From NCBI GenBank assembly GCA_021234155.1, contig JAJEKV010000034.1:1428001-1492000 (forward strand): a stretch of DNA of 64,000 nucleotides, written 5' to 3'. Below are positions 1 to 11,373 of this stretch, piece after piece; position 1 is the stretch's first letter, and every line of letters starts with the position of its first letter. A program made the position numbers and the translations under genes. The notes beneath the pieces were generated by a model. The model was not told the DNA's origin, did not search any database, and worked only from the letters and a program-made list of their open reading frames with translations. Source of the stretch: Isoetes taiwanensis. Lineage: Eukaryota > Streptophyta > Lycopodiopsida > Isoetales > Isoetaceae.

Positions 1-1
1 T

Positions 2-539
2 GGCAATTATGTCTCCACTGTTTATGCCCCTTATAAGCCTCCTGTAGTCTATGTCCAAATTGATATATCCAAAGAAATTCCTATTTCCATTCCTTTCACT
101 GATTGCTTTGGCCAAAAAACTTCTCTAGACTTAAGGTGGAATGGTTTACCTCCTATCCTATTCTAATTGTGAATTTAGGCATTTCTGGTATGCCAATTGT
201 ATGGAGAAAGAAACTAATGACAATAATGTTTCTTCTAGCCCCCCCTTGCCTGCTCATTGTCTAATTTCAGAAAAGCAGCAAGGTGAGGGTGTCTTTTCTT
301 GGAGGAAAGTCAATGGCAGCACCAAAAGAATTGCCAAAAAAAGGTTGGAGAAGGAAGCTCAAAATGGAGGTAACTCACAAATTGCTGCCAATCATAATGA
401 CTTCTCACATTCTGGTGGAACCATTATCGATTCTGAAAGATATAAAGAAAAAGGGAAAGCCAAAATGGATGGAGATATCTCAGTCAAGGATTTACATAAT
501 ACCTTGACCAAGATTGTCACTTTGACTCTAAATCCTTGA
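2..539 (+). pseudogene. L1 ORF1 C-terminal remnant (nucleic-acid-binding protein)
   Basis: The frame starting at base 2 is open to a stop at 164-166 and reads like the end of the DUF4283-type domain of plant L1 ORF1 (…YVQIDISKEIPISIPF…LDLRWNGLPPILF). A second frame (141-539) then continues with a degenerate zinc-knuckle region (NC…H…C) and a Ser/Lys-rich tail. The split needs one frameshift near 150-165. In plant L1s this protein binds the element RNA. Identification rests on position upstream of ORF2 and on the motif style, so it is fairly but not fully secure. Confidence 0.6.
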
Positions 540-644
540 GGCATCAAGTCGACTACTCAAATTCCAAATGGAATCTATCAAATTGGATTCCCCGCCAAAG
601 GCACGAGATATTCATTAACTAAGGAAATTCAAGCAAAATATTCT

Positions 645-1690
645 TTGAAGAATAAGGTGACAGGGAAAGTATCTAAAGCACAGACAAGTTTTATTGCCAA
701 AGTGCCACAAGATGTCAACAAAAATAAGGAAATTGCTATTGCTGAAACTGTTGAAAAGTTACCTCCAATAACACATGACCATAATCATACAAAAGGTAAT
801 ATGGGGGAATCTTTTGAGTGCAAATCAAACAAACAAGACAATGATGAGGTAATTCAATTGCTCAAACCGGTTTGTTTGCTTTTTACTAACTCTCATGCAC
901 AAATGATGGAATTATTGCAATCGTAACATGAGGACTTGGTATATCCTTTAGCACCCCCTTGCCCTACAGCTTCATTCACCTACAAAGGTGGTAAATTTCA
1001 TGGATCTTATTGACCTATCTTCTCCCGATGATACTTTACCTTGCCATGAGCAGCCTTCCATTTCGTAAAAAAAATAGCGATCGGGCTTGGCTACATTGAT
1101 TTCAATGACATTGCCATGAGTACTTTCCATCACCATGTCGAAGTTGCAAGTTTGGATAAAGATAAATGCAGACTCACCTTGGTTCAAAGATTCTAAAGTG
1201 ATGGATAGGGAATCAAACATGATTGAAAAATGTGATATTGAGTTTGTTCCGGAGACTCCTCAATCTGGGCCGACTCTCAAAGCATTGAACAAGAAGAAAC
1301 ACCTTCCGTGCAAGTTCTTCATCCAAATAAATCTCTATTTAATAATAGTCTTAACAAAAAATTGACTGGTATTGCTATCACCGATAAGTCTATTAATAAA
1401 CTGCTTTGAATTCATTCCCGGGGGATATCTTCGATGAATTGGATAGTGAAAAGGAAAATTTATGCTCTAAAGAGAATGATAAAATTGGGATTTTGAGTAT
1501 TATCTGAATTCTTCTTCTCTTGTTAGCATTGACAAGAGAGAGTCAACCAAAGTGAATAAGAAAAAAAGCTAAGTTGTTCCTTTAGCTTCAAGCATTGCAC
1601 CGCTAATAATACCGAAGCAAAAATAAGAAAGAAAGAAGAGGGAAAACCAAGCATAGATAGCTTTTTCCTTTCATCCTTCTATATCAATAT
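645..1690 (+). other. L1 ORF1-ORF2 interval, decayed
   Basis: This stretch carries only short open frames (for example 645-926 and 1135-1365) rich in Lys, Asn and Ser. It probably contains the degenerate low-complexity tail of ORF1 and the spacer before ORF2. I recognise no domain in it. Confidence 0.4.
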
Positions 1691-1694
1691 CCTT

Positions 1695-2882
1695 ATGAAG
1701 ATTCTCACATGGAATCTTAGGGGGATTAAAGGTGCTCTCAAAAGAAGGAGAGTGATTTCCCAAATCAAATCCTATAAAGCCGACATCATTCTTTTACAAG
1801 AGCTTAAGCTTCAAAAATTTGAATGTGCAAATCTTGGAGATTGGATAATTCCAGGAAGCTCCTCCATTTGGATGGAAGCAGAAGGAACCTCAGGGGGGAT
1901 ATGTATGATTTGGAAAGATCTTAACACTGAACTGTTTTACAACAGCCCGAGCAAAATGTGGCAGTGTACTATTTTTAATATCATGGACAAATCTTTTGGT
2001 CTTATCAATATATATGCCTCAACCAATCCAAAAGAGAGAGAACTCCTCTTGTTGGATATTAATCATTGGATGAAGGCCCAAAATATTGATGACTGGATCT
2101 TGGCTGGTGATTTCAACAATACTCCTTGTTGGAATAAAAAATTGGGCAATAAGATCAATATGTCTAGACTGGAAAAAACACATTGGAATGACCTCATTGA
2201 TGATAATTCTATGCTCATGATACCCTCCTCTTCTGCTAAATTCACTTGGTCTAACAAGAGAAAAGGGAATGCTAGAGTGTTTTGTGCTTTAGACAGATTC
2301 TATCTTAATATTTCTGGCTCCAATTTCTGGGACAATGCTTATGTTTACAGTGATGAATCTACTGCTATTTCTGATCATCAACCCCAATTCCTTTGCACTC
2401 AACATCAGGTTTCTGTTCCAAGATCTGGTAACATTCCTTACAAGTTCAACTCCAGTTTGCTTCAAAACACATTGTTCTGTCAAGAGTTCAGGGGATTCTA
2501 CTCTAGCCTTCCTAGAGTTACAGAATCCATGTCCATGAAGGGTTTCTATTCGAATCTTAAGGCCTCCAAATCCTGGATTAAAGAATGGTCTAAAAAGCTA
2601 AAATCTGATAAAGTCAGGGAAAAAAACATTCTTCTTCAGCATATGAGAGATGTGAGGTTGGCTTTAAGTGGGGATCCTTTCAATTCTTCTTTACATCTCC
2701 AAGAGGAAAATCTTGAAATAAAGATCAGGATTATTGAGGAATTTGAGGCCAAAGGGGCAGCAATCAGATCAAAAATTAAATACACAAATGACATGGACTC
2801 TGGTAGCACGAATTTTTTCTTTAGAATTGCCAAGACAAGACAGAATAAGAGCTCTATCAGATTCTGGACTGGTTTTGAATAA
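1695..2882 (+). pseudogene. L1 ORF2, endonuclease domain and linker
   Basis: The frame opens with a classic L1 endonuclease (EEP/APE-like) N-terminus: MKILTWNLRGIKG with the catalytic Asn, then LLQELKL with the metal-binding Glu. LAGDFNN carries the central Asp/Asn, and SDHQP is the C-terminal Ser-Asp-His near residue 230. The domain nicks target DNA to prime reverse transcription. The remaining residues are the linker before the reverse transcriptase. The frame closes at 2880-2882, and the protein continues in another frame from about 2850, so ORF2 is frameshifted here. All recognisable endonuclease catalytic residues are present. Confidence 0.85.
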
Positions 2883-4267
2883 TCCCTGTGATATCACTAA
2901 TTATTTCCATTCTAAATATTCTGATCTGTTTTCAAAAAGCATCATTTCTGATATCTCTATGGACAATAATGCCAAGAAATTCATTGATTTGATTGACTCC
3001 ATTATTCCAAATGATCACAATCAAATGGATATTACCCTTTCAGATGCTCCTAGCCCTGATGAAGTTTTATCAATTCTCAAAAGCTTTAAACATGGTAAAT
3101 CTCCTGGTCCTGATGGATTTCCTCCAGAATTCTTTTTAGAATTTTGGGATTTAATCCAGTATGACTTCATGCATTTCATAAGAGGCTTTTGGGAAGCTAA
3201 GCATCTTCATCCTTCTATAGCTAGTGGATTTATCTCTTTAATCCCTAAAGTGGACAAGCCTACTGGGTTTTCTGACTGGAGACCAATATCTTTAACCAAT
3301 ACCACCTATAAGATCTGTTCCAAAATTATTGCCTCAAGAATCAAAGATTATCTTCAGAACTGTATCAGTGGAAATCAGAGTGCTTTTCTCCCTAATAGGT
3401 TTATTCTTGAGAACTATATTGCTGCCATGGAAGGGTTGCATTGGAATAAAATCTCGAATCAAAACTGTGTTCTTCTTAAGTTATTTTAAAAGAGCCTTTG
3501 ATAACATTAGATGGGATTTCATTGAATATGCCATGGAAAAACTCGGTTTTCATGATAAAGTCATCCAGTTAATCAATGGTCTGAATCTTAGATCAAGTTC
3601 AGCAATTCTAATTAATGGTTCACCTAGTCCTTTTTTTCCTTTGGAGAGGGGGGTCAGACAAGGTTGTCCTTTGGCTCCTTATTTATTCATTGTAGTGGCT
3701 GAGTTCTTTAACTAAAGGCTGTCCCGCATCATCAAAATGTTGGGAATTTGACAGGGCTAAAGCTCCCAAAATCCACTGAGTCTATTTGCATCCACCAATA
3801 TGCTGATGACACTTTCTGCTTCCTGGAAAATAAGGATGATAATATTAATCTTTTTATGGATATCTTGAGCCAATTTAGTGCAGCCTCAGGTGTGGACCTT
3901 AATTTATCTAAATGCATTATTATTGGTGATGATGACATTAATGTGCCTGGGATTAAAGTTATTAAAACCTCTGAAGTTACCAAACTCTTGGGAATGCCTT
4001 TATCTTTAAATTCAAATCTTTCTGGTCTGTGGTCTCCTATTGTTGAGAAAATTAGAGCTAAACTTCATACATACAGATTTTCACTATCTCTGGCTGGTCG
4101 AGTGGTAATTGCTAATCAAGTTCTCACCAGCTCCCATATTTATTTCTCCACTGCTCTTGTGGCTCCTGCATGTGTCTATAAACAGATTGAGAAGATCATA
4201 AGGAATTTTATATGGAATGGTAACAACTTAGTCAATTGGAACACAATCACCATGAAGAAGAAAGAGG
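2850..4267 (+). pseudogene. L1 ORF2, reverse transcriptase domain (frameshifted)
   Basis: Three frames together give a non-LTR reverse transcriptase. They show the PGPDGFPPEFF motif near 3100, SLIPKV…DWRPISL near 3240-3290, FKRAFDNIRW near 3485-3520, RGVRQGCPLAPYLF near 3645-3690, and the catalytic YADD box near 3800. The thumb region with LAGRVVIANQVL lies near 4095-4125. Frameshifts lie near 3485 and between 3715 and 3748. The reading frame ends in NWNTITMKKKEEG at about 4265, exactly where plant L1s continue with GGLGLKDIH. That continuation is found at 9413, so this half is interrupted by the nested LINE. Confidence 0.9.
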
Positions 4268-4290
4268 AAGGAAGGAAGGAAGGAAGGAAG
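4265..4290 (+). repeat. (GGAA)n microsatellite at the 3' end of the nested LINE
   Basis: A run of GGAA units sits at the junction between L1 ORF2 and the antisense GC-rich LINE. Read on the minus strand it is a CCTT tail, so it is best explained as the microsatellite-type 3' tail of the nested element. It may also partly overlap the purine-rich target. Confidence 0.6.
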
Positions 4291-4344
4291 GTACTTTTAT
4301 CGTCCACGGAGACCAATCAGTCTATGGGACCCAATACAAAAACG

Positions 4345-4430
4345 CGGCAAAGCGGATTCTTGCCGGATTAAAAACCCCACGGGCCCGGGTTTTGAGGGAA
4401 AACCGTGGGCGACAATCAGCCTGTGACAAA
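4345..4430 (-). repeat. Stem-loop block near the 3' end of GC-rich LINE copy 1
   Basis: The plus strand contains CCCACGG and CCGTGGG arms around an inner GGTTTT(gaggg)AAAACC hairpin. A closely similar block (GGATTAAAAA…GGGTTTT(cgagg)AAAACCC) occurs at about 31283-31325 in a different, non-coding element. A shared 3' stem-loop is the pattern expected for a LINE and a non-autonomous partner. Confidence 0.5.
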
Positions 4431-4591
4431 ACTGTGCTAATCATATAAAATGCAAAACATCCCAATATATACAAATATGCACCACCCCCGTAGTGCCTAG
4501 TCACGGACAGCCAAAGGGGCAAATGTGACCTCCCTCGCAGTCCAGTACCTCGGATGTATGACCCTAGGGCACGCATTGGACGGTGTGTTCA

Positions 4592-6543
4592 TCAACAAAT
4601 GCAAGGGGGCACGTCCCGCCGCATTAAGGGGCGTGATCGGCCCGATCTGACGAACACCGGGCAACTCGAAAGTGTGAGACTCATCCTCAATGGCACCCGC
4701 TTGACAAAGATCGACAGAGCTTTGTCCGGCGGGGCTCCCCAATCCACCCGCCCGCCTCGATCTGCGAAGATGGTGGGCACCGTGGATGAATGGAGGCAAT
4801 GAGTCTCACAGGCTTTTTTGGGCGGGAAACGCAGTAGAGCTTGTGGGCCTCGGGCTAACACGGGGTTGATGTGCTCCTTGTAATGGACCATTTTGACCCG
4901 CTCTAGAGCAATGGGGTCCCGTGAGCTTGCCAAGGAAACAAGCATCTAGGTACTCCCCCGGTTGCCGCGATCGCCATTGCGCCCGGTATGCGCGATCAGG
5001 TTCTCACCTGACGTTCCATCTGGCGAACCAGCGATCTCTCTACCCCTCCAACGGGCCCTAAGCATTTGCGGACTCATGGCCCGCGTAAGCCCAGTCGCGG
5101 GGAGCCGAGCATCACCCATAGTAACCACTTTCTAAAATAGGCGATGTGTCTATCAAGGGCTGCCCGGCTAAGCGGCAAGAATCCGGTTTCTGCAGCGAGA
5201 ATCGATGGGGGCGAAGGTTTCACCCAAGTGCGTGCCAAAAAATGCCTTACGCACTGCTCCAAGTCATTCCAGGTCGCCAAAGAGACGGCCGGGCCCCAAA
5301 CCTCGACCCGCATGTAAGGGCCGGTGCCGACCGATGCGAAGCAGATGTGACCGATGGCCCCAATCATATAGCTCTGGTATTTGTTGTTCGCATGGCATAT
5401 AAAGCTTTCCTGGCCTTTGTCCATAGCCGGATAGGCGCCTCCCAGCCCGGCAGGAGGGAACTCCACCCCAGGTACTTGTAGGTGGGCGTGGCGTCCCGCA
5501 GCTGCCCCGATATGTGAGTGCGGGGAGGCATGGGGTGGCGTGAAGAGGATATGAGAACCACCACGGTCTTGGCAGTTGGCCAGCGCATGTCTCAGAAAGC
5601 GACAAAATGTGTCTAGGGCATCCGGTGAGGCGCATAGCTTAAAGGGTGTGGGCCAGCGGGCCAACATCGTCGCATAGATGAGCTGGCGGATGACCCGGTG
5701 CAAAAGGCGATGCCATCCCCCATGCTGCGAAAGCGGGCTCTAAGCCCGATCATGTAGAGGCCAAAAAGTGTTGGCGAGAGGGGCAACCTGCGCGGACCCG
5801 ATACTCTTGGTGAATGCTTGGCCCGTCGGTGCTGCATCCTGCCAAAACAACTCTCATACAACCTATATATGGCATTACGCACGCGGGCAGGGAGCCCCGA
5901 TGACCCTTGATCTAGCCTGACTTTTCGAGGGGGCCGGTATCAAAAAGCCTTTGCGAAGTCCACAAAAGCGACAATACAAGTCCGGTAGATGATTCCGGTT
6001 GTCTTCAATCGGTGCCCTTGCGTAAAGATATGGTCAATCGTTGAGTGGCGGGTCGAAAAAGCTCCGCTGTGTGAGGGCTCGCACATCATCCCCCTCCGCC
6101 AATGGTCAAGCGCTGCTTTCGAGAATGCCGATAGCAGTTTGGCAAAAATACCGAATCTGACCATGATCGTCCGGTAGTGGCGGACGGTGTGGGTCGCCCG
6201 CCTTGTGAATGGGAACAACCCTGCTTGTGGTCCATTGTCGGGGAACCCTCCGCAATGCCTCAAGTTGAGCAGGTAGTGAGGGCCGCACAAGCGGCTGCCC
6301 CGCCCACTTGAGTAACTTCGGCCTTGCATACCATCCGAGGTCAGCTGCCTTCCCATTAGCTAGCCGTTGCGTGCCCTCCTCAACATCCTCGCCCACGAGA
6401 ACCAATGGGGGCCATCCGGTGGGGGTATGGGCACGTCTGCGTCCTGGGCGGGTCATAGAGTTCTGCTGCAAAGTATTGTTCCCCTTTGCCTCGTGTGATG
6501 TCCCCAGCTGTGGGCTGGCCAACCTTGAAGCACTCTGCGCCAA
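4592..6543 (-). pseudogene. GC-rich LINE reverse transcriptase and C-terminal region, copy 1
   Basis: Minus-strand frames show LANGKAADL near 6330-6360, SRVVPIHKAGDPH near 6195-6235, and RHSTIDHIFTQGHRLK with FVDFAKAF near 5940-6055 (the conserved D-bearing box). LPLSPTLFGLYMIG follows near 5740-5790. Downstream, LARTWVKPSPPSILAAETGF and RAALDRHIAYFRKW match copy 2. The final stretch near 4640-4700 contains CPVF…CIC, possibly a remnant zinc cluster. No single frame spans the domain, so this copy is dead. Confidence 0.75.
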
Positions 6544-6889
6544 AAGGTTCGAGGATGAGTGTCCGCCGGGCGAACATCTCCCACGATGCTTGGCAAAGGT
6601 GCAAGCGCCTTTGTGTCCTTTTCAGATAAAGCGCTGCTGCGTGTGGTAACTTTACTGGCGGTTACTGGATTGAGAATGTGGCGGGCTGCGGCTTGCGTTC
6701 TTTACATCGCATCAAACCATCGGTTCTGGCGGGAATGTTGCTGACCACCACGGCGGCGGCGAGTGCGCCAAAGCACTGTCCGCATCCCGTAATAGCGAGT
6801 CGGTGAGTGCATCTGGCTTGCTCTAGTGTGGAGGTGCTTGGTCTGCGGGAGGCGTCCATGAGCATCTCGGCGTGAGTCCTCTGCACCGC

Positions 6890-7766
6890 TCATAATCGAG
6901 TCTCAAGCGAGGGCGGTGGCATAGTGGGGGTTACGGCTTTCGGCCAAACCGGGTCCAAATAAAGTGGGAGGTGATGCGAGTGGACCTCCTCATCCCGGAC
7001 CGCATCCATTGCCCACCCGAAACTTGGGATGAGATGCATATCTTGCGCAACTACAAGCACATAGTCCACCACACTAGACCCTCCCCCCTGATTGTCCTGT
7101 CTGCATGTGCACTTGCGAGAATCGGGCCACTGTGAAAGGCCATTGCAAATTATCAAGTCAAAAATGCCACATAGCAGGAGCAACTGTCTGCCAAAGCGAG
7201 TGACCTGGCTGTCATCCGACCCGCGTGGCCAGGCTACTTCTGCGGGGCGTAGCTGCAGGACATCGTCAGCGAGGGGGTCAAGTCGCATGGGCTGCTCTAC
7301 TCCTGTCCGTGCATTGAAATCTCCAAGAAGGACGACCCTACCCAACTGCTGATGCTGCTGTATGTCATCATATAGATCGACATACGGGTCCATCCTATCC
7401 GCATCGGGGTGGCTGCGATAGAAGGTCTTTGTCTGCGTGAGGAGGAATGGACAGACGAGGAAAAAGAGGGTTGCCAACGGGTATTATGCACCACGAACCA
7501 GTACGGGTTGTGTACGTCTTACGGAGGGTAGCCGGAATGTGCCAAGGTTGTCCGGTAGTAGCAAGCCACTCCCCATGACCCCGCCGTCTGTCTGGTATTG
7601 AAAGGCAGAAATGTTGGTAACCTGGCAAATCAGGTAGCCTGTGCCCAGCATGCTCCCATGTCTCCATGAGGAAGATGAGATCCATACCGGCTGCCACGGA
7701 GTTCAGACTGTCCCCCTTCTGCCAAGGGAAGCCTCGACAATTCCATGAGACCACCCGGAGGCACAA
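6890..7766 (-). pseudogene. GC-rich LINE endonuclease domain, copy 1
   Basis: Two overlapping minus frames make up an EEP endonuclease: VVSWNCRGFPW and LIFLMETWEH (catalytic Asn and Glu) near 7670-7760, VVLLGDFNARTG near 7320-7345, and SSVVDYVLV near 7050-7080. The last motif, SDH in active enzymes, reads HSHHLP here, so a key Asp is mutated. Copy 2 retains DSDHQP at the same place. Copies 1 and 2 share long near-identical stretches such as KGDSLNSVA and MDLIFLMETWEHAGHR. Confidence 0.8.
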
Positions 7767-7769
7767 TTC

Positions 7770-8237
7770 CTATTTGTCAGCAGGGATGGTATGCGCAGCC
7801 TGAGTCGCGGGGGGAGGACGGGAAGCAGAGGCTGAGTGAGAAGTAGATGGAAGGGAGGCAAAGATGGTCGAGAGGGCGTGGGCCGCGAGGGAGCGGGAGT
7901 AGGAGCAGGAGAAGGGGGGGCCGGGTAGTAGAAGCAGAAACAGAACCCGCGTGGGTGCAGCCTTCTGGTTGGGGCTGGGCGGGGTCTGCAGCGATGTGTG
8001 GTGCCGGAAAATGTGCATCCTGCCTCGAACCAATCCTGCGGCACCCCCCTGTTGGCGAATGCCTCTGACCCTGACAAGCTCCTGTCTGCGTGCCTCCTGT
8101 TGCACGGGTGTGAGGTCCCGGTCCACGTACAGGGATGTCCCCTTCAACATCTGGCCCTGGCGCAATATGGCATCACGCACCTGTGCATCCGCAACCGTGA
8201 ATATGACAATGCGGTCACGCCCGGCCGGTTCCCCCAT
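7770..8237 (-). pseudogene. GC-rich LINE ORF1-like module, copy 1
   Basis: The minus-strand frame contains RDRIVIFTVADAQVRDAIL and LKGTSLYVDRDLTPVQQEAR followed by an Arg/Gln-rich stretch. Copy 2 has the equivalent PRVVIFTVES…LKGTALYVDRDLTP at about 35015-35125, so the module is conserved in the family. It resembles the small RNA-binding fold of LINE ORF1 proteins in size and layout, but I cannot assign it to a named family. Upstream frames (8341-9435, minus) are Pro/Arg/Ser-rich and heavily frameshifted. Confidence 0.55.
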
Positions 8238-9412
8238 GCCGGGCTGCTCGAGAAATGAACTGCCTCGGGAATGCCATCCGACGAGAATGTGTGTTAGGAT
8301 GTGGTGGGCGAGACTCTCCCCTGTTTCGGCATGCCTCGAACTACCCGACAGTGGCCTCTCGCTGCGCTCGAGTTACCACGGCCTCGCTGGTCCAAAGGTG
8401 GGCAAAGGCCGGGTCCCGTGGCCGGGGGTGGTGGTGGTGGCCGGGATGGCGTGGAGGACCGGGAGTATGGCTGGGATGGCGGGAGTGGCTGGAGAGGCGG
8501 GCAGCAAAGTGGGGCGTGGCTGCCCGATTAATGAGGTCAGGGCGGATAGCGGTCACGAGCAGCGTTCGACGCCCCCAATGAAGTCGGGAGGACAGCTCTT
8601 CCCGGGCTTCTTCTTTGCTGGCCATCTCTACTGCTGACCTTCCGCACCGACTATGAACCTCCTCGGTAGAGACCACCCCTGCCTCGCGTGGGCGGTTGCC
8701 CCAACCCGGAGCTCCGGGCTCAGGGTAGCGAGCTTTCGAGCCCGGCACACGGGCGCCGAGGGCGGGCTTGCTGTTGTCTGATCTTACTGTTGAAGATCTG
8801 AAGCCGTGGTGCAGTCAGTGCACCAAAGGCGCCCCGGTGCTCCTCGATGCCATGGTGGTGGTACTCTACCACCTGGCAGAGGCCGCGACCATCGTCTCTG
8901 CATTTAGGCGGCTCCCTCTCGTGTCATGGTGTCGGTGATGAACCACGAGTCTGGGCGGGCGCATGTCACCGGGGACCTCTGCTTCTTTGCCTGCTCGAAG
9001 TGTGCAAGGCCAAAGGCCATCTTCCACATGCGGGCGTCTCTCTCTCAAGCACGTGATACGGTTCTTCTCGACCCCGATTTGCCTTTTGAGCACATGGGAT
9101 CCGCGGGGACTCCATCTCCACCGCCATGCCAACCCGGTGAACGCCTTTGTTAGCCTCAATCACGAGCACCGTTAGCCTCCATTCCCGCTTTGACGTGGCT
9201 CCAATTCTCTGGCCGGCGGCGGAGTTCCTATGTGGTCTGAGCAATTAATCCCTTCCGGCCGGGCTGGCCTCGCTGAGGGGGCCTTAGCCTTAGCCCGAGC
9301 CTCCTTCTTCATGGAGGATGACTCTCCCCTGTCCATGATGGCTGATCGGGACCGTTTGTGCGGCGGGCCCTCGCCTTGGGTTTCCCAGGCCGGCCCATCT
9401 TCTGTGGCCATG

Positions 9413-10290
9413 GGTGGTCTAGCATGTAAAGACATTCATAAACAAGCTCAAGCTCTTGCTGGAAAGTTTGTTTGGAAAGCCCTCAGTGGTTCTAATAGTG
9501 CTGCCTCCAAATTCATTAGATATTGGCTTAAGGAGAGTTCTCCCCTGGGTCATCCCTCAGTCTCCCATGAGCTGCCAAATTCTGCCTTTTGTGAAGTCTC
9601 CTTGGCATCAAAAATGTCTCCTCTTATGAGGAATATTATGAAGGCTTGGAATAATATTTTCTCGGCATTCAAATATGAGCAGGATATATGTTTTCATTCT
9701 GCTATGTCCATTTTTTGGTCTCCTACTTTTAAGGATCATCCAAACCACGTGCTTGCTCTAAAGCACCCTCAAATATACAAAAAGTGGAGTTCTTATGATA
9801 TCATTAACCTGGGAGATCCGTGGCGCGTAATAACAGATGGGTAACCTGGTCTAATCTTAAAGCTACTATTAGGGGCTCTCAAACTGATAAAAAAATTTAC
9901 AAACACATCAGGAACATTGTGGGAAACTCCAACATTAATCAGATCCTGCATAGTAATTTGGATTGGTGTTTAAATAAGAAGAAGTGTTATAAGGTAAAGG
10001 ATGTCTATAATTTCATACATCAGAGTCCTCATCCTCCCAAATCTTCCAGTGTTTGGGGAATTGATCCTCTCGCTACCAAATTCATTATAAAAATGTTTGG
10101 AATTCTTATGTTGCAAAAAAGGTTTCCTTCTTCATTTGGCTCATTGCAAACAAAAGTGTTCCTTGCCTTCAGGTTATTAACAGCAGGAATCCTAATGTGT
10201 CTCCCAATTGCCCTCTAAACTGTAATAATGTTGAGGATTTTGAACATATCTTTTTCTGTTCTAAGTTGGATTCCTTGTGGTCTTGGATCA
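9413..10290 (+). pseudogene. L1 ORF2 C-terminal region with zf-RVT
   Basis: The L1 frame resumes here with GLACKDIHKQAQALAGKFVWK, the usual region after the reverse transcriptase of plant L1s. It runs to a stop at 9842 and continues in a second frame to 10218 and a third near 10197. The zf-RVT pattern is visible (VPCLQV, NPNVSPNCPLNCNNVEDFEHIFFCS), with its Cys/His spacing kept near 10180-10265. At least two frameshifts are present. Confidence 0.85.
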
Positions 10291-11365
10291 ATAGATATTT
10301 TGGTAACTTTGATAGATCTTCTATAATCAATCTCTTACAAGGACAAGACACTTACAAAAACACTATTGTCTATTTATGCCTTTGGAATATCCGGAAATCC
10401 GAAAATAGATGTTTATATGGCAAAAAAGGTTTTCTATTACTTGGATCAAATTGCATATTAAGTATGACATTGAACTTTGTGCTACCGCACATAGGAAATT
10501 ATTTGGTCGACAATTATGATGCAGTGTTGGGATCAAATTGGTGAATTTGTGGGGTATCATCTTTTGTTCATTTCCAGCTCACATTTACAAATGCTAATTG
10601 AGTTTTTTTGCTTAGGATACATGGAGTTATGCAGAGGTCCACATACAAACAGATACTTTGTCACTAAGGATGGGGCCTCTTTGAGAAATGAAGTGGCAGA
10701 TATGGTGAACACGTAATACATGAGCATCAAGTCCGCTATCCTCCACATAATCATTGGACACATAAGCGGTAGTAGATGATGAGGAGGTTAGGACAAAATC
10801 GGAAAGGTTATGGGCTTCAATCTTCTCAAGAGAAGTGATGCAAACAGTCTACTTATTTTGGTTCATGGAAAAGCATCACCATGAATTTACAGAAAGGCAA
10901 TTCTTGAGGTACAGAGAACTTTACTATACACACAGGATGCTAGCTGATGCTTATGGCAATCTTATTCTGCTCATGGTACAGCAAGATTATTATAGACTGA
11001 TCAGAGACCAGTTGTGGAAAGAATACTCATACACTCTGGATACAACTAGCAATTTCACAACCCGCTTCAATATCCTCTTCCAGTCTGATGATCCCAATTG
11101 CCCCATTATTCCTACCATCCCATCAACAAGGATCTTAGCAAAAGTCAGCACTATGGCCTCCTTATGATTGCAATATTTCTGTTTGTATGTGCAGGTTTTA
11201 GTAATGACAACAAAAGGGCAATCTGTGTGGATAATTATATTGTCACCTAATATCATATTGTGCCTTGTTAAGCCTCGATGGGACTTAACAGGATTTTGTA
11301 TGTTTTTCCTTAATTAATGAAAAAATCATCTCGTTCCTTCAAAAAAAAAAATAAAAAAAAAATAA
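10290..11365 (+). other. L1 3' UTR and A-rich tail
   Basis: AT-rich sequence with short frames only. The frame at 10835-11167 is open for 110 codons but has no motif I recognise. The segment ends in a run of A with interspersed T (about 11340-11365), the L1 poly(A) tail. Confidence 0.65.
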
Positions 11366-11373
11366 ATAAATGA

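Larger units (their letters stand above)
4268..9412 (-). mobile_element. GC-rich EEP-type LINE, copy 1, nested in L1
   Basis: This 5.1-kb block is clearly GC-richer than the AT-rich L1 on both sides. Read on the minus strand it gives, 5' to 3', an Arg/Pro-rich ORF1, a nucleic-acid-binding-like module, an EEP endonuclease, a reverse transcriptase and a C-terminal region, ending in a CCTT microsatellite. Many small indels break every ORF. The L1 coding sequence resumes in register on the far side (…KKKEEG then GLACKDIHKQ), so the insertion is clean at coding level. A second copy lies at 34947-38300 (+) and a much older one at 12240-13980 (+). Confidence 0.85.
1..11365 (+). mobile_element. LINE-1 (plant L1) retrotransposon, decayed and split
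   Basis: A plant L1 element runs from before the window start to an A-rich tail at about 11340-11365. In order it shows the C-terminal part of ORF1, an ORF2 endonuclease, a reverse transcriptase, an interruption at about 4268-9412 by another LINE in antisense, the ORF2 C-terminus with a zf-RVT cysteine/histidine cluster, and a 3' UTR. ORF2 is broken by frameshifts near 2850, 3485 and 3715, so it cannot be active. The tail directly abuts an antisense gypsy gag fragment, suggesting that the L1 inserted into an older gypsy copy. Target-site duplications cannot be checked because the 5' end is outside the window. Confidence 0.9.

Noticed and set aside
4296-9400. Bacterial contamination or bacterial genes in the GC-rich blocks
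   Set aside because: The minus strand encodes a LINE endonuclease and reverse transcriptase, and the L1 frame resumes precisely on the other side; composition alone is misleading.
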